From: Anthostomella pinea
Taxonomy: Eukaryota > Ascomycota > Sordariomycetes > Xylariales > Xylariaceae
Direction: 5' to 3'
DNA: 64,000 nt
Assembly (NCBI GenBank): GCA_963556695.1
Contig: CAUWAG010000007.1
Coordinates: 1,612,001-1,676,000, forward strand
The position numbers and the translations under genes are program-made. Below the pieces are notes generated by a model. That model worked only from the letters and a program-made list of their open reading frames with translations, made no database searches and was not told where the DNA came from. This document shows, piece after piece, positions 1-9,494 of the stretch (the first letter of the stretch is position 1; each line of letters opens with the position of its first letter).

Positions 1-1998
1 CGGCTGTTGAAACAGAAGCAGCGCCAGAATCAGGCATAATTCCTTGGAATGTAGAACTGGCATATCTATCCAGTATGAAGCTGTTAGACTCGAACCCAAC
101 CTGGGAGTTGTCCGTGGCAGTAATTGAATGTTGAAACGCTTGGTCACTAAGTAAGGTGGCTATGAGGTACTGTACAGCATCGTTGCTGCTGTTGCTTCCA
201 GAATCCATGACGTGTTGATCATGCGTGTTATCGGGGTCGGAGTCAAGATCTGGCTTGTAGTCAGCCAGGAAGTGAATATAGGCAGGGCCTGTGGTCGGTC
301 GTCCATGGGACTGTTGATTGTGCCGCCATTTCTCTTTGGATTTTTGCTGTTCCTCTGGAGAATGCTTCCACGATCGACAGTCAGGGTCACTACAGATGTA
401 ACAACGTCTGGTAATATTGCCATCTCGTTTATTGTATTGCTTGTCTTTCTGCCGGTGGAACTTGCGATCAGTAAAGTACTGATTGGCAGCATGCTGGGCG
501 CTGTTGGTTGAGTCTTCAGAGGTCTGGAGTGATTGTCGGAGCTTGGATGCAAGAGCCTCGAATGTATGAGACGGGGTGAACAATGCATATTCGAGTTCCT
601 TGACGCCACGGCAGGCGCGTTCCACAGCTGCAATTAGCTGTGTCTCACCGAGATATGATGGGCCGAGGGCGCGTTGACAAAGCTGCAGCTTGTCAAGTAA
701 TGCCTCCAGGACGTCCATATTGGACTTGTTGGCATTCTCGGGTCGTGCCTTCAAATTGCCGTAGGTAATTGCAGACCAATCACGATGATACTGCGTCCTG
801 TTGACCTCTGTGTCAAAATGTATCTTGAGACGATTATACATGTCAGAAAACATGAAGTGACGGCTAACGTGGTGCATGAAATATATTCAGGCTGTGCTAG
901 TAAGCACTTGAGGGAATACCGCGTGGAATTGACCAGGTTTGATGCCAATGGTAGAACACGTGTTCAGGAAATAACGCATCTTGTCGTCCAGGATATCATA
1001 CGGTCTTCCGGAGTAACAGTCTTCCTTTGTCCATATCTTAACGAACGTAGCGATGGTTGCAAAAGCAAGATCTTTGTTCGCTACCGGGGCAGGGGGGATC
1101 TGCGTATATGGGTCAGGTGGCTGGTTCTGAAGCCATTGATTGTGCTGCTGATAGGTCTTGAAACCGGGGTCCGGTGTAACAGTAACATGTCGAGGACCGG
1201 GAACGAAGCAGTCAATTGCGTATGCCATTGGGGTTTGTCCAGGTATGAATCCGGCTTGCGGAGTCTGTGAGGGATTCCGATATTAGGGACGTATCGGAGC
1301 AGGTGTTCGTAAAGTATCTCTTAACTGATTACTGTCAATGCTCTGGAACGCGATATGGCTCTATGAAACATGCTGCTTGGTAGGTTCGAGGTTAGTAGTA
1401 TTAGCAGGAGGGGGGTCATTTTCGTCTTGAAGATCGAAACCAGGTGTGTTGGTATTGGATGAATCAGCGTCATCACCGTTTTTCTGTGCTTGGATAGCCA
1501 TGTAACCTTCAACCATTTTTTACAGGTCAGGGTTTGGATATAACAGTTTCGTCCTGTCAAGCGTGATCTTGTCCCAGACAGGAAGGTTTTCTGCGGTTAC
1601 GAGGTTGGCAAGTGCGTCCGCGATAGAGTGGTTTGCCTTGCCTAGATAGATTCTTTGAGAAATAAGGCATTTTCGGAAAATGCCTCGGATGGTTCGTTCA
1701 ATCTTCTCGAAGTTGTCTTTTGTCCATTCTTCAAAGTCCATTGGAAGCTCTCAAAGATGTCGTAAGGGACAGGCTTCTCATTGCCATTATAGCGGTTAAT
1801 GCAGGCTAGGGTGTACGAGTTGATGTGAATAGTGTCGTCATCTCTCAGATCGACTGGATGGATCATATCGAGGTCGATGGAGTCGACAAGGTTGGCATGT
1901 AGATTGTGCCTGCCAAGGTATCGTAGCTTCTTATCTCTCAGGATGTCAGCGGGGTCTTGAGCGACTTGGATTTCGCTGTTGTCACTGCTGGAGGCCAT
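1..1998 (-). pseudogene. gag (to protease start) of the LTR retrotransposon, frameshifted and with stops
   Basis: Translation starts with MASSSD at 1998. Around 1741 the frame shifts, and from there one frame continues to the left edge, broken only by TAA at 1520-1522, TAG at 1361-1363, TAA at 1283-1285 and TGA at 887-889. From 841 to the edge it is fully open for about 280 codons. It encodes a helical capsid-like part, a zinc knuckle beginning RRCYICSDPDC at roughly 370-405, and near the edge PDSGAASVSTA, which looks like a retroviral-type aspartic protease active site. Three of the four stops are explained by CAA or CAG turning into TAA or TAG, as RIP would do. The region is cut by the window edge. 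Confidence 0.75.
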
Positions 1999-2000
1999 CT

Positions 2001-2250
2001 TGTCGGATGTACTCGTGTCGGATGTACTTGTGTTGGATATGGGCGTGTCGGATAGACGTGTCGGATGGACGTGTCAGATAGGCACGTGTCGGATGGGCAC
2101 GTGTCGGATGGGCGTGTGGGATAGGCGTGTGGGATGGGCGTGTGGGATGGGCGTGTCGGATGGATGTGTGTCAGGTGGTTCTGTCAACAATCTGGCAGGT
2201 GTCGGATGGGCGTATGTCGGACGGGCGCGTCAGATGGATGTGTGGGGGAG
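2001..2250. repeat. Minisatellite in the retrotransposon leader
   Basis: A degenerate tandem array of about 10-17-bp units built on the core GTGTCGGATGGGC begins three bases upstream of the gag ATG. At least eleven unit-like copies are visible, with variants GTCAGATAGGC and GTGGGATGGGC. A larger repeat is superimposed: the phrase GGTTCTGTCAACA recurs near 2175 and 2252. It lies between the LTR and gag, so it would form part of the element's 5' untranslated leader. Confidence 0.8.
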
Positions 2251-2492
2251 GGTTCTGTCAACAGTCTGTGCTGCCGCGCGGGATATGAGTATTGCTGTGA
2301 TTGCAGCGTAATCTATTGCCTCGAGTTGCCTCTGGAGGAATGTTTGCAGTAGAAAACCTCGGATCTCGTGCTGTGCCTCAAATCGCCTCTTGAGGAACGT
2401 TTGCGACAGAAGATCCAGATCTTTGGCTGTATCCCGAGTCTCGTGTTAAGAACGTTGATATTATAAGACCTCTTCTTTTCCTTGCTTATCTG

Positions 2493-2525
2493 TGTTGTCT
2501 TGGGAGACAACACTGATCAGTGTTG
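2493..2525. repeat. Hairpin and 18-bp palindrome at the inner LTR border
   Basis: TGTTGTCT (2493-2500) and AGACAACA (2505-2512) form a perfect 8-bp stem with a 4-base loop. Overlapping it, CAACACTGATCAGTGTTG (2508-2525) is a perfect 18-bp palindrome that crosses the LTR end. This is where a primer-binding site would be expected in the minus-strand element. Confidence 0.7.
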
Positions 2526-2724
2526 GAACAGACTTGAACGATCAATCATAATACTCGAGTATGGGGTCAAGGTCATGATGTTGCTGATGGTTGGATTGGG
2601 AAGTCTAGCTGGACCTGCAAGTCTGGCTAAGTGACCTCACAATCCGGTATCTTATCTCTTATCTAATCATACATGTGGGTCTTGGTATAGATGGTTTGCA
2701 GGCTGGAATTGCATAGATCTAACA
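2521..2724 (-). repeat. 5' LTR of the left-edge retrotransposon
   Basis: The 204-bp sequence starts TGTTGGAAC and ends CTAACA on the plus strand, giving TG...CA ends with short inverted repeats. It matches the solo LTR at 51690-51892 along its whole length, roughly 85-90% identical by eye, and that match defines its limits. It lies upstream of gag on the minus strand, so it is the 5' LTR. The flanking bases AAGTT (2725-2729) would be one half of a target duplication, but the other half is outside the window. Confidence 0.85.
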
Positions 2725-3120
2725 AAGTTTAAATAAGTTAATTCGGTTATAAATTAATAGCTATTTATAATTATTAATCTTCAAAAGTAAGATTGAACAA
2801 ATATATACAAAAGAAATTAAAATATAAACATTAAAAGCTATAAAACGGAGTAAAATTGCTTTAAACAACCCTAAGTACCCGCACCGTTCCGGCTTTATAT
2901 TAGCTGTTTTAAATACCAATTTTATCATTATAATTACGGTCACTTACGGTTTAAAAAAAAGGTATCATTACGGCATTGAATATTAACTATATAGTTTTAT
3001 AAACTAACCTTTATATATACTTGTTTTTATTTCTTAGTTAACTTTATGGCTCTTTTCTTTCTTTACGTATATTGATAACGTTATTTTTAAAGTCTTTTAG
3101 CAGTCGGATTATAACACCGT
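2725..3120. repeat. AT-rich block next to the retrotransposon
   Basis: This stretch is strongly AT-rich with no convincing reading frame. Its composition resembles the blocks at 52.0-53.7 kb and the interior of the MITE at 26.6 kb, and differs sharply from the gene-bearing parts. It is probably RIP-mutated repeat DNA, but no family could be recognised. Confidence 0.5.
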
Positions 3121-3935
3121 ATGATCAGCTTTAACGCGCTTGAAATGTTTTTGTAAAGTTACGCTTAATGTGTGAAACCCTAGCCGCTATTACGCCTTGC
3201 GTTTTGGGCTGGGTTAGTTAGGCTTGGAAGCGACTGGATCTGTATCGTAGTGTGTCAGGTCGACGTTAATGGAGGTTAGAGATTGAAATGCGGACAGGCT
3301 AAGCCCATTATTTAGATGCGTGAGCTCCGCGGCGCTGAACCCTTATCGAATATGACGTTCTTTAACGCTATGTCGGTTTGGAACCCACTAGGGGGTATTT
3401 ATAACAGATTAAATGAACTAGGACTGGGTTAAGTAGGTCAAGTATTTGATTGTTTGTCGATGGCTTATATTCCACTCAGTGCTCTGTAAAGTAGGCTTTG
3501 TGGGGACACTTTCTAAGTAACGGCAGTCTAAATAGTCTCATGAAAACCCAGCCGATGGGATACCGTCTCGAGTGTCCAATGTTGCTGTGGCCACTGGCAC
3601 ATGGGGTTTCTACTGATGAGGTTCTCGTGAAACCGCTGTCGGTGCTTCAAGAATACTTAACCCCCCTACCTGGTTTGCGATTTTTTTATTAAGCTCTTTG
3701 ACCGCAAGGAAGGGGTTGCTTATAATGCTGGACTGAACTTCAGGGTCTACTAAGAGGCTTGTGACTTGTGTATATTGGCCATAGATCCACGAGACAAGTC
3801 GATTGGGGTCGTGACAGTGATCATCCTGTACAGAGTCCCTCCATCTGTTTCACTCGGCACGGTATACCACCCATCATAACATCCTTACGCTATGATTGTA
3901 CTACCCTAGTGATCTGCTCTGCTTGATATGTATAC
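3121..3935. other. Spacer without a recognisable gene
   Basis: Mixed-composition sequence with only short unsupported frames. It lies between the AT-rich block and the 2EXR gene remnant and is probably also decayed repeat DNA. Nothing specific is seen. Confidence 0.4.
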
Positions 3936-4822
3936 CTACGACAAGCACGATAATCCCAAGTCTGGCCAATATCCCGACATGTCCACCACGGTATCCATAT
4001 CTCCACTCCACTGATCATCGTCTCTGGCTCCCATATCAATCCCGAGGGCTTCCAGTGGAAAACTCCAAAAACCCATAGCCGTCTTGACAGTCTCTGCAGC
4101 AAGCACCTTCTGCTCGAGCAGCTTTCCCTCCGCTTTCATGGTATCCGTCTCCGTCTCCGCCTCTACTTCCCTCTTGAACTCGTCCCAAGATGTGTCGCTA
4201 CCAGGGGTATAAGCCTTGAACATGTCGGCATATAACTTCTTCTTTTCCTCCCTGGTGCCATTGTTGCAGTCCATGGTGTCTCTGAACTCGCCAGCGCCGG
4301 CCTGAGTCCCCCTCTCGTACTGGATGTACCTATCTGCATCCTCGGCGCTGTGGATTGTGCTTCGCCAGCTCGCGCTCTTCGGTTCCTCTGCTAGGAGGAT
4401 GCGGTAGTCGACTGGATGCTTGTGGTGGATCTCCCATCTATTGATCAGCCGCCCCCAAAGTCGAGCGGCGTGCGTTGGATTGGATCCGACGTATGTATGG
4501 CTGTCGTCCCCTTGACGACTGCGAGGTATCGTGGGCCGCTGATGGGTATCCCGAGCTCATTATTGACAGAGTAGGGAGGTTGACAGGCTGCCAGTCTTTT
4601 CTGCAGCCCACGCTTGGCTTTGATGCTGACCTGCACCAGGAGGTGGCGTTGCAGGGAGTGCTCCCATATCTTTAACCGAATCTCGGGGGGTAGTAGTGGG
4701 AACTGAGGAAAGCATAACGAGCCAGCTGGATCTAATTCCAGTGGAGGTTGATAGACGCTGTTTAGCAACGTCATGCTGTTGTGGTGGTTGATGTCAGAGA
4801 GTTTTGAAGGCACGGTAGGCAT
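3936..4822 (-). pseudogene. 2EXR-domain protein gene, frameshifted
   Basis: The N-terminal frame (ATG at 4822) contains FPQFPLLPPEIRLKIWEHSL, the signature of the fungal 2EXR domain family, whose function is unknown. This frame ends at 4445. A second frame overlaps its end and continues through KHPVDYRILLAEEP and a C-terminal stretch with GFWSFPLEALG, also typical of the family, to a stop at 3936. Joining the two needs a one-base deletion or two-base insertion, or an intron of suitable length, somewhere around 4480-4530; no good splice sites were seen. The middle of the domain looks shortened compared with family members. It lies amid transposon debris. The family call is firm; whether the gene is dead is inferred. 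Confidence 0.65.
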
Positions 4823-5012
4823 GTGACCAGCTAGGCCAGAGGATTGGAATCTAAAAATATGTTATTAGAGGATCCTTAAGGATGGGTGGCCCCTTTATTT
4901 TATATATAAAATCAACCAAACAAAAACAACTATTTTTCTTGGCGCCCCGCTGTTAGGGCGCAACCTCGATATCTGCACTAAAACAGGCACTTCTCTCAGT
5001 AACTGACTATCT

Positions 5013-5630
5013 TTGCCAAGACACAAGAGAATTTTTCCCACAAGCCGGATGGCACCCTTTCACGACGGGCCCCCAAACACGCCCATGGCCGTCCCAAAGA
5101 CGACTACCGGCGGCATGCTCAAATCCCCGGCCCCCAGAAAGACATACGGCCCGGCAACTCTAAACAGGCTCCGCCAGGCGCTGCTTGACGACATCAGCAG
5201 CAGTCCGTCACAGGTCTCTAAGGCTGACTTTACCGTTATTTCCCCTCTGAAAGGAAAATCCTGAAATATCAATGACAACAGCACCACTAGAATGAAACAA
5301 CCTCAATTGAATAAAATCTCGACAAATCAAGCCATTACACGCGATATAGGGAATAAAGCCTTCTCTTCAGAGTGCTAGGATCAAGTTACCAGAATATTGG
5401 CTAAAGACAAGCACTTCTATAAAGCCAGGATGACAATGTTTCAAGAGTGTGCTATAGCGGTTAATAAGACACTTAAGAAAGTTGGAACCGAACTATACTC
5501 TCATGCCAAGGAGTTCAGCGCTTTCTTCTCTAAATGTCTGAGCAAGTGGCTAGAAACCCGAGATCCGCCCAAAAGGAAGACCATCCCTGGGGGGCTAGAG
5601 ATAGTAAAGCCCACCATGACCTTCGCCTGT
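5013..5630 (+). pseudogene. Possible LINE ORF1 fragments
   Basis: Two short frames, 5013-5264 and the first part of 5397-5864, lie upstream of the RNase H relic and on the same strand. The second contains a helix-rich segment ending FFSKCLSKWLETRDPP, which resembles the end of an ORF1 (gag-like) protein of fungal LINEs. The link is positional and weak; no domain can be named with certainty. Confidence 0.3.
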
Positions 5631-5917
5631 CACGGCGAGCGTGTTGAGGAGCTGGGACATGGCCGGCAGCAAGCAGCTATTACTCTATTGACGAGAATAT
5701 CAAGACTAGAGAGGAAAGGAAGAGAGAGAGAGATAGGTACAGTGGGAGGTTGCCCCTTTAAGGGGATCCTCTGGTCAGATCCTTCCCCTATTAGGAAGTA
5801 TCCACTTGTCATGTGGGAAGGTCTGTGCAGGCCGTCACATCATGAAAAAAGCCCCCAATCTTAAAGGAAAAAGACCAAAAGACAGAGCTCTTTAAGGAAT
5901 AATTATAAGAGAAAAAT

Positions 5918-6670
5918 ATGAACACTGACCTTATTATCTACTTAGATGGATCACAATTGGACGACAAAGGCACAACCCGCACTGGATGGGGCTACACCAT
6001 CAGGAAAGGCAACACTACACAAGAAGTATACCGGGGAAAGGGCAGACTTCTCTAAGCAGAAGTAATAGATGCTGAAGTCCATGATGCTCTCTAAGGGCTT
6101 GTAACAGCCAGTACAATTAGACACGGAAAACAACTATATGTCTGTCTGAATAACACAGCAATGATAGATAGGCTCAATGGGACTCCACCTGAGACATCAC
6201 AGAACATTTTTCTACGATTCCAAGAACTTGCCACGGCACACACTCCTGGAGTGACCGTCAAGTGGATTCTTGGACACAGAGATATTGATAGCAATGAAGC
6301 TGCCGACACACTAGCAAAAGAGGGTGCCATGCTAGAAACAGACATAACAAATCTTCCCACAATCTCATGGATCAAGAGAGATCTCAAAAGAAAGGGCAAG
6401 AAAGAGTTCAATTAATGATAAAAAGACCAATCAGAACCTAAATATCAAGAAGTATATTCACATATAATAACTAAAAGAGACCTTATATCTTTTAAGAGGA
6501 GTACTTTATACAGACGTCTAACGGCTAGATCTGGACATGTCGACTTTGCCAGATACCACGAACGCTTTGGGCATACAGATTCAAATGATCACTGCAGCTG
6601 TGGTGAAAAGAAAACACCACAACACATTTTCCTTTGTAAGAGGCTGGGGAAATACTGGCTGCTGCCTAGG
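5918..6670 (+). mobile_element. LINE (Tad-like non-LTR retrotransposon) relic: RNase H and C-terminal zinc finger
   Basis: From the ATG at 5918 one frame reads an RNase H domain: YLDGSQ holds the first catalytic Asp, and VKWILGHRDIDSNEAADTLAKEGA-type sequence near 6260-6330 gives the conserved His and last Asp. The third acidic position appears as Asn (LNNTAMID). Two in-frame TAA codons interrupt it (6053-6055 and 6092-6094), both in contexts fitting CAA-to-TAA change. Beyond the stop at 6413, HCSCGEKKTPQHIFLCKR near 6590-6645 matches the cysteine-rich finger at the C-terminus of fungal LINE polyproteins. No reverse transcriptase is visible, so the element is internally deleted as well as mutated. 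An A-rich tail-like run occurs near 6945-6965. Confidence 0.7.
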
Positions 6671-7002
6671 TACTCGCCTAGGACAGCTTGTTTATAATAC
6701 TTAGGAGAGAGGAGCACAATATGGGCAAAATTCGTGGAGAAGAGCAAATTCTTTTCATCAATCTGCCCTTGATAGATAGCTGTTCTTGAAGGACCAGATG
6801 GATAACCCAAGGTCATACCGCCACAACAACGGGGATGGGCTTGTGAGCGGGACTGACTGTACTTATTATCTTGATACCTCCACAACCCTACGATGCAGAG
6901 GCTCTGAGAGGCGTGGTTTGCACTACTGAGGAGCAATCCCCCACGTTAAATACAAAACAAACAAACATATATATAAAATAACTCCACAACACCAAAAATA
7001 TA

Positions 7003-7224
7003 GGTATCCGGGATGGTAATGGTTAACGGTTCCTCCGGCTGGGATCATAGGTCTATCTATGCTAATAATACTCCAGGAGATGTTCGCCCGGCGTAGAGTT
7101 CCATAAAGTCCTACACATTATCGCAGATAATTATAGATCAAAACTTTGCATGCTTAATCAGGTAAAGTCTGGACCATAAAACTTCCAGAAATGTAGAACC
7201 GTAACCATTACCATCCTAGACACC
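7003..7224. mobile_element. 222-bp inverted-repeat element (MITE-like)
   Basis: The left arm (7003-7032) holds GGATGGTAATGGTTAACGG and the right arm (7196-7224) is its reverse complement with one base missing and a few changes towards the outer end, about 29 bp in all. The 160-bp interior has no coding potential. No clear target duplication was found, so the outer limits and superfamily are open. Confidence 0.5.
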
Positions 7225-7467
7225 TGTGGAGGATCTTTGAAAAGGAGTAAACCCTAAGAGTGTGGTCCATAGTTGAAAATAAACTAAAAAATGAAGACTT
7301 GGTTGATACTTTAGCTGGTGTGTTCTAAATAAATGGCGCAGCGTTTGTCTTTCCATTCTTCACTATCGACAATTCAACAGAACAAAAATTTACAATAGAC
7401 GCCTCTGTTCATCGCGAATATTTAAACCCCATTTACTCACCTCTATCCACACATCAGGTTCAACACA

Positions 7468-8117
7468 ATGCATTTTTTTCTGAACATGTCGTCGCTCTTG
7501 GTGACCGTCCTTATGGTCTCGTCTGCCCTTTGCAGCGTACTCGAAATCTTTCAGTATAATCACGACGTGTCGTCGAGACTTGGATTGTTGCTGATTCGTT
7601 TACAGCCACTCAGATGCCGCCCTCGCTCGCAGACACGAGTGGTACAACAACCTCGAGAACCTCAAGGAGCTGGGCAAGATCTGTAGAAACTCGGATGACA
7701 AGCGCAGCCTTCTGGTGGCCCGAGGGCCCCCTGCCGGATACACCAATGTTGAAGTTGGGGATATCAAAACCGCCCGCTCCGGCAGACTGTGGACAGAGAA
7801 CCTGGTCAGCTGCATCGGCATCGCCATGATCGGCGACCAGCACGACGGGAACAAGGACAACCAGATCCTGGCCCACCTTGTTCCGGGACCTCGACTTGAA
7901 GAGGATGGAGGTCTACGTGGCTGTGCCCGACACCGGAAACTTCGACACCTCGGATGGCGCCAAGAAGTCCATGGAAGAGATCATCAATGGCCTGATGGGA
8001 GCCTTGAAGGACGAGACTGAGCTCCAGCCCAAGCTTGGGAACCATGCCAATGAGGGGAGCATGCAGATCGACGCTGATCTGGTCGTCAAGGTGTATGGAA
8101 ACAGGTGGTATTTTTGA
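7468..8117 (+). pseudogene. Small secreted protein gene with a one-base frameshift
   Basis: Exon 1 (7468-7553) encodes a signal peptide-like start, MHFFLNMSSLLVTVLMVSSA. A 52-bp intron (7554-7605) gives an in-frame join to exon 2. At 7877 an extra C shifts the frame: the readings AHL before and FRDLDLKRMEVYV after the site fit together if that base is removed, and the second frame ends at 8117. The mature protein would be about 180 residues. I do not recognise the family with confidence. The stretch SCIGIAMIG, followed 20 codons later by AHL, resembles the Cys and His spacing of CheD-like deamidase folds; this is speculative. The indel may be an assembly error. Confidence 0.5.
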
Positions 8118-8703
8118 AGCCGGAAGATCAGAGATTGGCGACCGTGTAAGATAGAGTATTTTAAGGCTACTATTGGAGTGTGGGGACGATAGGTACTGGG
8201 GCTGAGGTGAGTGGGAGAATTTGAGCTGGTTCGAGATTTCATGCGCTTCGTTGGCTACACGTTATGGAAAGGGGCGACAAGGGCGTATGTGTGTATTGGA
8301 TGCAAGGGACGGAGTGAAGTTAATCAGAAGCTGCATGAGATGGTCGAGACATGTCGCTTTCGGAAGGCTTTGGTCCTATGGCACTTGGGTGGCCCTCGGA
8401 CTGTCGCTCAGCGGACGGGCTTGGCAGTGGTCGAAGTTCTGTCGAACGTAGGAACATCCCTCACATCCTCTCTCTACAGAGGAGAAGCCAAGCGTCTTTT
8501 TGGTATGGTATTGCGCGGAGACTCCGACTATGCCAGAACGATCCCCAAGTCACGGTCGACCAATTTCGGGAGTCTCAGGGAGACTTCACTGATGTACCCT
8601 ATGATCTGTTCACAAACATAAAGAACTCCATCTAACAAACCCACCTTTCCATCCAGGGCTACGGCATCGCAACCCTCCCCTCAACACCCGTAACGGGTTG
8701 TGA
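8118..8703. other. Spacer between the secreted-protein gene and the permease relic
   Basis: Overlapping short plus-strand frames are present (for example 8211-8621), but none shows domain features or splice structure. It may contain eroded upstream parts of the permease that are no longer recognisable. Confidence 0.4.
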
Positions 8704-9370
8704 ATGACGATTCGCATGATCAGCCATGCAGGCAACAATGGTGTCATTGTCGTCACCAGCAACGCAGTGAGTCTCGAGCACCCCGAGCGGGTGAGGAAGG
8801 TAGCTGACTCAATTCACAGAGTCGAAGGGCCGGGTACTGTGCCAGCGTGATGATCATTCTCATGGGCATTTTTGGCAAGTTCGGCGCCATCTTCGCCGCA
8901 ATGCCATCCGTCAGTCCCGTCCGCTTGCAGTCATGAATGTCGTGTCCATTACTGATAATTACGCTGACCCGTCAACAGACTGTTCTCGGCCGCATGCAGA
9001 CCTTTCTTTTACCTGTACGTCACAATAGCCGTCTCCAAACATCGAATTTTTGCAATAATTGCTTGGACGCGGCGACACCGCTTTATCCTTTCCGCAGCAG
9101 TAGGTCTTGGCTTGCTCGAATATCGTCGTCCCGAAATGGTTTGATTAGGTGCTGAACTGCAGTGGTTCGATTGTGCAGCTGACGGGATTCTTCGAGGGTG
9201 ACAATCTGATTTTCGAGACGCCGTTCATCTTGTCGATGCTCGTGAGCGTGCTGCTGAACTGCATGGTGTCGCGAGAGCGGAGGGAAGACGTCGCGCCGGC
9301 GCCACTGGGCAGTGTTCTAGAACTATGTGGATCGATGCGTCCCCCCTGTCCCCCTGCCCGCCAAGCATAA
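8704..9370 (+). pseudogene. 5'-truncated purine permease (UapA/UapC-type, NAT/NCS2 family)
   Basis: Only the C-terminal third remains. Exonic pieces read NNGVIVVTSNA, then after a 53-bp intron (8767-8819) SRRAGYCASVMIILMGIFGKFGAIFAAMPS-type sequence split over the exon, then after a 69-bp intron (8910-8978) TVLGRMQTFLL. Further pieces read AWTRRHRFILSAAVGLGLL and SGSIVQLTGFFEGDNLIF, all in the order found in fungal uric acid-xanthine transporters. The last parts are in different frames, with a TGA at about 9145. No start or N-terminal transmembrane segments precede it. The family assignment is strong; the copy cannot be functional. The downstream DUF3431 gene begins 124 bp later. Confidence 0.75.
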
Positions 9371-9408
9371 TAGTCCAGCCCACCATCGGCGGCCAAGACA
9401 TGCCAGAC

Positions 9409-9437
9409 CATGTGCATGTGCATGTGCATGTGCATGT
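9409..9437. repeat. (CATGTG)n microsatellite
   Basis: Four perfect CATGTG hexamers followed by a partial copy, 58 bp upstream of the DUF3431 start codon. It lies in the presumed promoter or 5' leader. Confidence 0.9.
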
Positions 9438-9494
9438 CACGATCAACACGGTGCACGGGAGACGTCTCGCCAAGCTCGCCCATCACCACAAGCC

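Larger units (their letters stand above)
1..2724 (-). mobile_element. 5' part of a degenerate LTR retrotransposon, probably Ty1/copia
   Basis: The element runs right to left: an LTR (2521-2724), an untranslated leader holding a minisatellite (2001-2250), then gag from an ATG at 1998, reaching a protease-like D-S-G-A motif at the left edge. The rest of pol and the second LTR lie outside the window. The superfamily call rests on the gag zinc-knuckle style and the gag-to-protease order; reverse transcriptase is not visible, so copia is an inference. The copy is dead: gag has one frameshift and four in-frame stops. A solo LTR of the same family sits at 51690-51892. Confidence 0.75.
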
